Source of the DNA: Methanomicrobiales archaeon
GTDB taxonomy: Archaea; Halobacteriota; Methanomicrobia; Methanomicrobiales; Methanospirillaceae
Assembly: GCA_017883495.1 (NCBI GenBank)
Contig: JADGNL010000204.1
Span: forward strand, 1-6,418
Length of the DNA stretch: 6,418 nt
Direction: 5' to 3'
The position numbers and the translations under genes were made by a program. This document shows positions 1 through 5,298 of the stretch, piece by piece. Positions within the stretch are counted from its first letter, which is position 1; each line of letters opens with the position of its first letter. The notes beneath the pieces were generated by a model. It saw nothing but the letters and a program-made list of their open reading frames with translations, was not told the origin of the DNA and searched no databases.

Positions 1-271
1 ATGCGCCCATAAACTGTCCCGACGGCGAATACTTTCGGATCCGGCAGGTGGCCGCATCGAGAAGGTAGACATTGCCAACCCCGTCAACGGTCACGCCGAC
101 CGCCCGATCGCTCCGGCTATCGATCGGACCGCCGCAACTCCACGTCCCGATCAGGTCACCCGATGGCGAGTACTTCGAAACCTCGAAGTTGACCGTATCC
201 AGTACATAGACATTGTCGGCGCCGTCTACAGCAATGCCGACTGCTCCCTCTTCCTGTGCCTCTGCTGTCAT
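1..271 (-). CDS. NHL-repeat beta-propeller protein, N-terminal part (runs off the left edge)
   Basis: The 90 readable codons hold two repeated blades. Blade 1 (residues about 11-44) contains VGIAVDGADNVYVLD and then KYSPSGDLIGTW; blade 2 (about 58-90) contains VGVTVDGVGNVYLLD and then KYSPSGQFMGA. The hydrophobic-AVD-x-x-GNVYV-x-D and KYSPSG pattern is typical of NHL repeats, which build beta-propellers used for binding or scaffolding; the ligand cannot be inferred. The start is the ATG at 271-269. An in-frame TGA lies two codons upstream (280-278), and a GGTGA ribosome binding site sits six bases before the ATG. No signal peptide is visible: the blade begins within about ten residues of the start. 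That is odd, since many archaeal NHL proteins are exported, so a cytoplasmic protein or a gene that lost its 5' part are both possible. The family call is firm; the role is unknown. Confidence 0.8.
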   Translation of the reverse strand, partial: MTAEAQEEGAVGIAVDGADNVYVLDTVNFEVSKYSPSGDLIGTWSCGGPIDSRSDRAVGVTVDGVGNVYLLDAATCRIRKYSPSGQFMGA

Positions 272-277
272 TCCGGT

Positions 278-282
278 TCACC
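278..282 (-). promoter_or_regulatory. Ribosome binding site GGTGA for the NHL-repeat gene
   Basis: Read on the minus strand, GGTGA is followed by six bases (ACCGGA) and then the ATG at 271. GGTGA matches the archaeal 16S anti-Shine-Dalgarno (ATCACCTCC). Its last three bases are also the TGA that closes the frame upstream. Together these fix the start of the NHL gene. Confidence 0.6.
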
Positions 283-308
283 AATACCGTTTTTTCGTCG
301 ATGGTGAG

Positions 309-321
309 ACAAATATATCTT
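309..321 (-). promoter_or_regulatory. Putative archaeal TATA box for the NHL-repeat gene
   Basis: On the minus strand AAAGATATATTTG lies in the only AT-rich patch of the window and is preceded by a purine-rich stretch (AAAGAG) that could act as a BRE. A transcription start about 25 bases downstream of its centre would fall near position 290. That leaves a short leader that still includes the GGTGA site at 282-278. The element is nearly symmetric (AAATATAT on the plus strand), so it could also serve the divergent kinase gene, but that would imply a leader of roughly 220 bases. This is inferred from sequence only. Confidence 0.4.
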
Positions 322-534
322 TCTCTTTGACTTTCCAGAAGAGATAAAACTCGATCTCTGTCAGGATCCTGGCTTGAGACCACCCTGTAGTGGCATAGGC
401 GAGTTCTGGTACGACGATCCTCCCATTTTGCTCCAATGATCCGGGCGAATCCCACCCAAGGGAATCGGAACGGGCTGCGCTGCGCATCCGCAACCCTGTC
501 CCGGTCGTTCGCCGAAACCCTGATAACCACGGTT

Positions 535-551
535 GCCGATTCTGCATCGGC
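535..551 (+). other. Small perfect hairpin just upstream of the kinase start
   Basis: GCCGAT (535-540) and ATCGGC (546-551) form a perfect six-base-pair stem around a five-base TCTGC loop. The stem ends eight bases before the ATG at 560. It occupies the place where a ribosome binding site would be expected and could hinder initiation. It may also be chance in GC-rich DNA. No T-run follows it, so it is not a terminator. Confidence 0.3.
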
Positions 552-559
552 CGGTGCCC

Positions 560-1489
560 ATGATCTACACGCTCACGCTCAACCCCGCTCTCGACCGGAC
601 CATCCACGTCGACGGCCTCACCTGCGACGTCGCGAACCGCATCATCGAAGAGCACCGATTTCCCGGGGGCAAGGGGATCGACGTCTCGAAGGTGCTGACC
701 GCGCTCGGGACTCCCAACACGGCGCTCGGCTTCGTCGGCGGGTTCCGCGGCGACGAGCTCGAGGCCCTGCTCGTGGGCGAAGGAGTCAGCTGCGACTTCG
801 TCCGGATCGCGGGCGAGACCCGGTCGAACATCATCGTTCGTGAACACGACACGGGCTGCCAGATGATGCTGAACTCGAAGGGGCCCGAGGTCGAGCCGTC
901 CGCAATCATGAGCCTGCTCAGGAAGCTCCGCGGCTGCAATGATATGGCGCTCCTGACGATCGGCGGGTCCCTCCCCCCGAACATCAAGCCCGCGATCTAT
1001 CGCGCCTGCATCGAGATCGGGCGCGACAACGGGGCGCGAGTCGTGCTGGACGCGGACGGTGAGGCCCTCCGCGGCGGGATTCGGGGACGGCCGTACGCAA
1101 TCAAACCGAACGTTCACGAGCTCGGCGGGCTCGTCGGCCGCGAACTCGAGGGCGTGGAGCAGGTACTCGATGCAAGCCGCACGCCGCTGGAGGCCGGGGT
1201 CGAAGTCGTCCTCGCCTCGATGGGCCCGGACGGGATCGTGCTCTCGACCCGGGACGGAGCCTGGCAGGCGGTCCCGCCCGCAGTCAAGGCGATCAACACG
1301 ATCGGCGCCGGGGATTCGGCTGTCGCCGGGTTCGTCCATGGGATCCGGCTCGGCCTCCGGCCCGAGGAGGCGGTCCGCTGGGCAGTGGCGGCCGGAACCG
1401 CGACCACCATGCGCGAGGGGACCGCGCTCGCGCGAAAGGAGGAGATCGAGGGCCTGCTGCCGCAGATCCGGATCGATCGCCTTCGCTAG
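560..1489 (+). CDS. PfkB-family sugar (phosphate) kinase, 1-phosphofructokinase-like
   Basis: This 309-residue protein matches the usual length of the 1-phosphofructokinase/tagatose-6-phosphate kinase branch of the ribokinase superfamily, which uses ATP to phosphorylate a sugar or sugar phosphate. The N-terminus TLTLNPALDRTI (residues 4-15) and FPGGKGIDVSK (34-44) form the substrate-binding PfkB signature 1. IKPNVHEL (181-188) lies in the middle, MGPDGIVLSTRDG (221-233) is in the nucleotide-binding half, and NTIGAGDSAVAGF (246-258) is PfkB signature 2 with catalytic Asp252 and the GAGD anion hole. One variation is Asp41, where most FruK/LacC proteins have Asn (GGKGIN). I chose the ATG at 560 because the family motif begins at once; TTG 533 and GTG 554 are in-frame alternatives. 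No strong ribosome binding site is visible (GGTG three bases before the ATG). Substrate is uncertain: fructose 1-phosphate, fructose 6-phosphate, tagatose 6-phosphate or another sugar. The gene converges on cbiE, and no functional link to cobalamin is evident. Confidence 0.9.
   Translation: MIYTLTLNPALDRTIHVDGLTCDVANRIIEEHRFPGGKGIDVSKVLTALGTPNTALGFVGGFRGDELEALLVGEGVSCDFVRIAGETRSNIIVREHDTGCQMMLNSKGPEVEPSAIMSLLRKLRGCNDMALLTIGGSLPPNIKPAIYRACIEIGRDNGARVVLDADGEALRGGIRGRPYAIKPNVHELGGLVGRELEGVEQVLDASRTPLEAGVEVVLASMGPDGIVLSTRDGAWQAVPPAVKAINTIGAGDSAVAGFVHGIRLGLRPEEAVRWAVAAGTATTMREGTALARKEEIEGLLPQIRIDRLR
1486..1489. other. Shared CTAG palindrome: overlapping convergent stop codons
   Basis: The four bases CTAG give the kinase its TAG stop (1487-1489, plus strand) and cbiE its TAG stop (1488-1486, minus strand). 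The two genes therefore meet tail to tail with a 4-base overlap and no room for a separate terminator. Both transcripts must end inside, or run antisense through, the other gene. Confidence 0.95.
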
Positions 1490-2067
1490 AACCGGCCCGC
1501 GAGAACGACGAAGAGGGGCGAGGAGGGCTCGGGCGGCACGGCGACGGTGCCGCATGCGATCCGCTCGCCGGGATACCCGAGATCCTCGCAGATCGCGATC
1601 CGGATATCGTCGCCGAGGGGCGCGAGGACATCCGCGAGCGCCGGCACCGAGAACGCCGGGTCCGCGATCAGAAACACAACCCGGCCCCGCGCGACCTCGT
1701 CCGCGGCAGCTGTCACGGCCTCGTCGTGATCCCGCCCGTGAGCCGTGAGGACCGCGACCCGCGTCCAGGGAATCCGGAGCCGGGCCAGTGCGAGCTGGAG
1801 CGAGGAGATCCCGGGCTCGGCCTCGCCCGGAAGATATCCGAGGCCCGAGAGCATCGGGTCCCCGGTGGAGAGTACCACCGCTCCGAGGGGAAGATCACGA
1901 AGCCCGCGATAATCCTCGATCTCATGGACCGGGCAACCCGGGCGGAGCACGCAGGCGGCGAGCGCAATGGCCCGGGCCGAGCCCCAGACCTCGTCGGCCT
2001 CGTGAATAATGGCGGCCGCCCTCTCCGTCAGAAGTCCCGGACCGCAGCCGACGCCAACGATCCTCAT
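1486..2067 (-). CDS. cbiE: CbiE, cobalt-precorrin-7 (C5)-methyltransferase
   Basis: CbiE transfers a methyl from S-adenosylmethionine to C5 of cobalt-precorrin-7, giving cobalt-precorrin-8, in the anaerobic cobalamin pathway of the cytoplasm. The protein has 193 residues, a normal length for a stand-alone CbiE. The tetrapyrrole methylase fold is shown by VGVGCGPGLLT (residues 4-14), STGDPMLSGLG (67-77), PGISSLQLALARL (85-97) and TAHGR (108-112), the last matching the SLHGR-type motif typical of CbiE. It is not fused to CbiT, and cbiT is not adjacent downstream, where the kinase gene lies. The ATG at 2067-2065 forms an ATGA overlap with the cbiD stop. A GGAGGG ribosome binding site (2076-2071) sits three bases before it, inside the last codons of cbiD. 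The frame stays open upstream of the ATG, but only as a shadow of cbiD. It is the last gene of the operon. Confidence 0.93.
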   Translation of the reverse strand: MRIVGVGCGPGLLTERAAAIIHEADEVWGSARAIALAACVLRPGCPVHEIEDYRGLRDLPLGAVVLSTGDPMLSGLGYLPGEAEPGISSLQLALARLRIPWTRVAVLTAHGRDHDEAVTAAADEVARGRVVFLIADPAFSVPALADVLAPLGDDIRIAICEDLGYPGERIACGTVAVPPEPSSPLFVVLAGRF

Positions 2068-3065
2068 GGTCCCTCCGCGATGATCGCGCCCGAACGGTCG
2101 ATCAGCACGATGTGAAGGCCGGGATACCGGGCCGCCGCCGCTCCAAAGGCACGAGCGACCGCCGGGGCGAACGCGGGTGTCGCGGCGAGCTCCTCGACCG
2201 TCGTGCACTCCGCTCCCGCGAGGATATCAGGCAGGAGGTGATTCAGGATCAGAGCCGGCAGGCCGAAGAGTGTCACCTCGCCCGGCGCCGCCGCAATCGC
2301 CTCGCCGATCCGGCCTCCGACCAGCACGGCCTCGGCGCCGGGATACCGACGCCGGGCGTGACCGAGACCGATCCGCCCGGTCGTCAGCACCACCCTGTCA
2401 GCTGCCGCGACCCGGGCAAGGACGGATTCCGCAAGGTGGTCGTCCCACGGCTCGACGAGCCCCGTCGTACCGAGCAGCGAGATTCCGCCCTCGATCCCGA
2501 CCCTGTCATTGAGGGTCCGCGCGGCGATCGCCGTGCCGCCGGGCACGGCAAGGGTCACGATCGCGCCCGCAAACCCGAGTTCGGCGCAGGCCTCGCCCAC
2601 GCCCTCGAGGATCGCGGCGCGGGCGGCCTCGCTGATCGCGGGCTCTCCGCGACGGAAGCGCGCGGTATCGCGGACGTACCGCCCGATCCCTTCACCCGCG
2701 ACGATCGCCGTTTCGGGCCCGGGCACAGCCCTGGCGGCGATCGTCGCGTTCGCGGTTGCATCGTCGGGATAGTCGCCCGGATCTTTCCGACATCGCGCGG
2801 CGCCGTCCGCCGCCTCGACCGGAACCCTGATCTTGATGCCGCAGGGGAGCCGTAGGGCGACCTCGGTACAGGGGCTGGCGAGCGAGAGGACGGCAGCCTT
2901 TGCCGCGGCAGCGGCCGTGGTGCCGGTGGAGATGCCGCGACGCCGGACCGTGCCGTCCGCAGTCAACACACCGAGGCCGGAAGCGGCAAGTGCTCGGTCT
3001 TCGGGCGAGGTGCAGGCGGCGACCCAGGGATCCGGATAGGGGGTGCCGCTGACCGGGTCGATCAT
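2064..3065 (-). CDS. cbiD: CbiD, cobalt-precorrin-5B (C1)-methyltransferase
   Basis: CbiD methylates C1 of cobalt-precorrin-5B to give cobalt-precorrin-6A. It does not belong to the tetrapyrrole methylase fold of its neighbours. The 333-residue protein shows the family landmarks in order: an N-terminal MIDPVSGTPYPDPW, GISTGTTAAAAAKAA (44-58), KDPGDYPDDAT (94-104), a central EGIGRY (125-130), the highly conserved GIEGGISLLGTTGLVEP (190-206), TTGRIGLGHARRRYP (228-242), and FGLPALILNHL (267-277). The start is the ATG at 3065-3063, which overlaps the cbiC stop as ATGA. The open frame extends upstream to about 3566, but that stretch is a shadow of cbiC and lacks family similarity. Only a weak AGG precedes the ATG, so initiation probably depends on coupling to cbiC termination. 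The cbiE start overlaps its own stop. Recognition is firm. Confidence 0.95.
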   Translation of the reverse strand: MIDPVSGTPYPDPWVAACTSPEDRALAASGLGVLTADGTVRRRGISTGTTAAAAAKAAVLSLASPCTEVALRLPCGIKIRVPVEAADGAARCRKDPGDYPDDATANATIAARAVPGPETAIVAGEGIGRYVRDTARFRRGEPAISEAARAAILEGVGEACAELGFAGAIVTLAVPGGTAIAARTLNDRVGIEGGISLLGTTGLVEPWDDHLAESVLARVAAADRVVLTTGRIGLGHARRRYPGAEAVLVGGRIGEAIAAAPGEVTLFGLPALILNHLLPDILAGAECTTVEELAATPAFAPAVARAFGAAAARYPGLHIVLIDRSGAIIAEGP

Positions 3066-3718
3066 ACCTGCCGCTCGGCGCGGATCGTGATGATCTCGTT
3101 CATGGCCGCGACCGCCACGGGCGTGCCCCCGCGAGTGCCTTCGTTCGAGATCGATGGAACCTCGAGTGTCCGCAGCAGTGCCTTGGATTCGGACGCGTTC
3201 ACGAACCCGACCGGGGTCCCGACCACTAGGGCAGGCCGGCACCCATTCTCGATCAGGCCGCAGAGAGCGAGCAGAGCCGAGGGGGCGTTCCCGATGACGA
3301 TGATCGCGCCCTCGAGCCGGGCGTCCAGTGCGAGAAACCCTGCCGAGGTCCGGGTGATCCCGCCGACCACCGCTCGATCCGCACCATAGTCGAGGGCACA
3401 GAGGACAGGTGAGGCGTGACCCCGCTTCTGAAGGCCGACCTCGACCATCCGGATATCCGCGACGATCGGCGCTCCGGCATCGAGCGCGGCGAGGCCGGCC
3501 TCCACCGGGTCGAGGCGGAAGCGGAGCAGCTCCGCCATGGCAAGGTCGCCGACGGCGATCGCGCACCGTTGCCGCACCCGATCCTCGAGGGTTGCGTTGC
3601 CGATCTCCCGTCGCGCGAACTCACGGCTCCTGGTCGAGATCGCGAGCGCCTCGGGCGTGGTCGCGCCGAGGTCAATATACGTACTTCCGGTGATATCCCC
3701 GCGGGGTGATGATGCCAT
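3062..3718 (-). CDS. cbiC: CbiC, cobalt-precorrin-8 methylmutase (lacks the usual catalytic His)
   Basis: CbiC (CobH in the aerobic pathway) moves the methyl group from C11 to C12, converting cobalt-precorrin-8 to cobyrinic acid. The 218-residue protein has the family landmarks: YIDLGATT (14-21), GAPIVADIRMVEVGL (82-96), GGITRTSAGF (119-128), IGNAPSALLAL (142-152), GTPVGFVNASESK (167-179) and GTRGGTPVAVAAMN (194-207). The block usually written R-x-I-H-x-T-x-D, which carries the catalytic histidine, reads RCAIAVGD (51-58). Aligned on the Asp, Ile54 (codon 3559-3557) stands where His is expected. The remainder looks intact, so the gene is not decaying. It may be an archaeal variant using another proton donor, or a divergent paralogue. 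The start is the ATG at 3718, supported by GGAGGG five bases upstream; it lies inside cbiH, giving a 47-base overlap. The stop overlaps the cbiD start as ATGA. Confidence 0.9.
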   Translation of the reverse strand: MASSPRGDITGSTYIDLGATTPEALAISTRSREFARREIGNATLEDRVRQRCAIAVGDLAMAELLRFRLDPVEAGLAALDAGAPIVADIRMVEVGLQKRGHASPVLCALDYGADRAVVGGITRTSAGFLALDARLEGAIIVIGNAPSALLALCGLIENGCRPALVVGTPVGFVNASESKALLRTLEVPSISNEGTRGGTPVAVAAMNEIITIRAERQV

Positions 3719-4439
3719 AACGTCCCTCCAAGGTGATGATCCGGCTCTCGCCGGTTCCGACGATCACGATCGCGTGCATGTCCACCGTGTCCTCGACCGA
3801 CTCGAACGTGCCGAGTGTCGTCACGAGGACGGTCTCGTCCTCGCGGAACGCGTTCCGGACGATTCCCACCGGCACGCCGGACGCAAGATGGCGCCGCGCA
3901 GCCGCGATCGCGAGCGCGAGATTGTGCGGTCGGCCCCGACTCTTCGGGTTGTAGAGCGCGACCGGCACACCCATGGCGAAGGCGTGATCGAGGCGGCTCT
4001 CGATCACCTCAATCGGGGTCAGCAGGTCCGAGAGGCTGATCACGGCGAAGTCGCCAGAGAGCGGCGCCCCGAGCAGGGCCGCGGCTGCATTGGCGGCGGT
4101 CACGCCGGGAACGACCTCGCACGGCATGGGCGCTTCCTCATGCTCGAGCACCTCGAGCACGATCGAGGCCATGCCGTAGATTCCGGCGTCGCCGCCCGAG
4201 ACCATCGCCACCGATCGGTCACGGGCAAACGCAACCGCCCGCCGCGCGCGGTCGACCTCCTCGCCCATGCGGCTCACGATGACCTCTTTACCCCCGAGCA
4301 GGGGCCGGACCTGTGCGAGGTAGGTATCATTGCCGATCACGAGGTCGGCCTCGGCGATCGCCTGACGGGCCCGAACGGTCATCTGGTCGAGAGCGCCGGG
4401 CCCGATCCCGACAATTGCGAGCTTACCGGGCGATGGCAA
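3672..4439 (-). CDS. cbiH: CbiH, cobalt-precorrin-3 (C17)-methyltransferase, ring-contracting
   Basis: CbiH methylates C17 and drives the ring contraction that turns the porphyrin-type macrocycle into the corrin precursor cobalt-precorrin-4. The 255-residue length matches CobJ/CbiH. Tetrapyrrole methylase motifs are IVGIGPGALDQMT (9-21), SGGDAGIYGMA (81-91), VVPGVTAANAAAALLGAPLS (109-128), FAVISLSDLLTP (131-142) and ALYNPKSRGRP (161-171). The C-terminus, TPRGYHRKY (245-253), is a CbiH hallmark. The start is a TTG at 4439-4437: GGGAGG lies seven bases before it, no ATG or GTG in this frame fits, and the first beta strand follows at once. The gene overlaps the end of cbiG by 17 bases, and its own 3' end overlaps cbiC by 47. 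The TTG start could hold its translation below that of its neighbours (inference). Confidence 0.93.
   Translation of the reverse strand: MPSPGKLAIVGIGPGALDQMTVRARQAIAEADLVIGNDTYLAQVRPLLGGKEVIVSRMGEEVDRARRAVAFARDRSVAMVSGGDAGIYGMASIVLEVLEHEEAPMPCEVVPGVTAANAAAALLGAPLSGDFAVISLSDLLTPIEVIESRLDHAFAMGVPVALYNPKSRGRPHNLALAIAAARRHLASGVPVGIVRNAFREDETVLVTTLGTFESVEDTVDMHAIVIVGTGESRIITLEGRYGIITPRGYHRKYVY
3724..3729 (-). promoter_or_regulatory. Ribosome binding site GGAGGG that fixes the cbiC start
   Basis: On the minus strand GGAGGG is followed by ACGTT and then the ATG at 3718. It lies within the cbiH coding sequence. It is the strongest such site near the cbiC 5' end, and it supports the long (47-base) cbiH/cbiC overlap over a start further downstream. 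I see no ATG, GTG or TTG in the cbiC frame between 3715 and the end of cbiH at 3672. Confidence 0.7.
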
Positions 4440-5298
4440 CGGTCATCCTCCCGTACACGGTCTTTCTCATACACCACTCCTTCCGCTTCGCCAGCGCGAG
4501 CGCTGCCGGTTCTGCAACGCCGGCCAGGCCGATAAGGCCGGCGCGGGAGGGGCCGCACTCCTCGACGCCGTTGAGCGTGGCATCGTCGAGGTAGACGAGC
4601 GACCCGCCAAGGGCCGCGATCCCGGCGCGGAGCCCGACTTCCCCGCGTTTCTGCACGGTCGTGGCGTAGGCGAGTACCTGCTCCGGCGGGATCCCCGCAT
4701 CTGCGAGCGCGACCCTGAGCCCCTCCTCGACCTCGCCAGCCGGAATCCCGCGCCGGCAGCCGACACCGACCACGTACTCGCCCTGCCGGAAGAGGACCGA
4801 GACCGCGGGACCGGCGATCACGATCGCCGGGCCGGCAACGCCGTGAACCGGGACCTCGCCGTCGAGCCATGCAACGTTCACGGCTCGGGTCGAGTTGCGG
4901 TTCACGACCGCACAGCCGGCCGCTTCCGCGATCCCCTCAACCGACGGACGTCCCGCGCACTCTGTCGCAGTCGAGATCACGGCGGTCGATCCAAGCACCT
5001 CCGCGATCCGCCGGGCGAGGGCGTTCCCGCCGTGATGGCCGCCGAGGACCGGGACCGCGAATCGCAGGTCGGGGCTGACCACGACGAGTGGCGGATCGGT
5101 CCATTTGTCCCGGAGCAGAGGCGCGACCGCGCGGATCGCGATCCCGGCCGACATCACGGCAACGAGCGCGCCGTAGCGCTCGAACGCGCTCGCGAAGACC
5201 CCGGGCCCGTAGTTGAGGAGATCGCCCTCGACGACGGTGGCGACCCTCTCGGCCCGGTCGCGAAACCGGGGCAGACAGATCACGCCCACGCTCGTCAT
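4423..5298 (-). CDS. cbiG: CbiG, cobalt-precorrin-5A hydrolase
   Basis: CbiG opens the delta-lactone of cobalt-precorrin-5A and expels the C20 carbon with its methyl as acetaldehyde, giving cobalt-precorrin-5B. This step marks the anaerobic route. The 291-residue protein shows the CbiG N-domain: MSAGIAIRAVAPLLRDKWTD (49-68), VLGGHHGGNALARRIAEVLG (84-103), corresponding to the family's SGHLGGAN motif, and ISTATE (108-113). The C-domain starts at YVVGVGCRRGIP (175-186), continues through AYATTVQKRGEVGL (210-223), and ends with GVAEPAALALA (260-270) and MTVAIAR (285-291). The middle segment (about 115-172) is short and weakly conserved, so the protein is about 60 residues smaller than enterobacterial CbiG. 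The ATG at 5298 overlaps the cbiF stop as ATGA. No ribosome binding site precedes it, which suggests reinitiation after cbiF. The stop TAA lies 17 bases inside cbiH. Confidence 0.93.
   Translation of the reverse strand: MTSVGVICLPRFRDRAERVATVVEGDLLNYGPGVFASAFERYGALVAVMSAGIAIRAVAPLLRDKWTDPPLVVVSPDLRFAVPVLGGHHGGNALARRIAEVLGSTAVISTATECAGRPSVEGIAEAAGCAVVNRNSTRAVNVAWLDGEVPVHGVAGPAIVIAGPAVSVLFRQGEYVVGVGCRRGIPAGEVEEGLRVALADAGIPPEQVLAYATTVQKRGEVGLRAGIAALGGSLVYLDDATLNGVEECGPSRAGLIGLAGVAEPAALALAKRKEWCMRKTVYGRMTVAIAR
4447..4452 (-). promoter_or_regulatory. Ribosome binding site GGGAGG supporting the TTG start of cbiH
   Basis: On the minus strand GGGAGG is followed by seven bases (ATGACCG) and the TTG at 4439. 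The site sits inside the last codons of cbiG. The ATG directly after it (4446-4444) is in the cbiG frame and cannot start cbiH. The spacing makes the TTG the best supported start. Confidence 0.65.

Larger units (their letters stand above)
272..559. other. Divergent intergenic region between the NHL-repeat gene and the kinase gene
   Basis: These 288 bases contain no protein I can support. The part at about 281-360 is clearly richer in A and T than the rest of the window and holds the TATA-like element. The part at 361-534 returns to the GC-rich composition. Its open frames on both strands (for example an ATG at 436) have no recognisable family features, and they continue into coding regions in the wrong frame. 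I checked the three minus-strand frames upstream of the NHL start for a lost signal peptide or a further NHL blade and found neither. No clear TATA box close to the kinase start was found. Confidence 0.5.

Noticed and set aside
436..843. A plus-strand open frame starting with an ATG at 436, before and over the kinase start
   Set aside because: It runs out of frame with the kinase, becomes Arg-rich shadow sequence after 560 and shows no recognisable domain.
278..1555. A 425-codon minus-strand open frame opposite the kinase, ending at a TGA directly in frame with the NHL gene
   Set aside because: It is a mirror of a strongly conserved kinase in GC-rich DNA. It has no family motifs, is rich in Arg, Asp and Pro, and has no plausible start. 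Its meeting with the NHL frame is explained by the GGTGA site overlapping the TGA.
1490..1560. Possible terminator or separate small gene between the kinase and cbiE
   Set aside because: The two genes overlap at CTAG, so there is no intergenic space, and no T-rich run was seen near the junction.
3066..3566. N-terminal extension of CbiD by about 167 codons
   Set aside because: It lies wholly over cbiC in another frame. Family similarity begins exactly at the ATG at 3065, which overlaps the cbiC stop.
3537..4535. A 332-codon plus-strand open frame opposite cbiH and the 5' part of cbiC
   Set aside because: Its Arg/His/Asp-rich content without motifs is typical of an antisense shadow in high-GC sequence, and both genes beneath it are clearly recognised.
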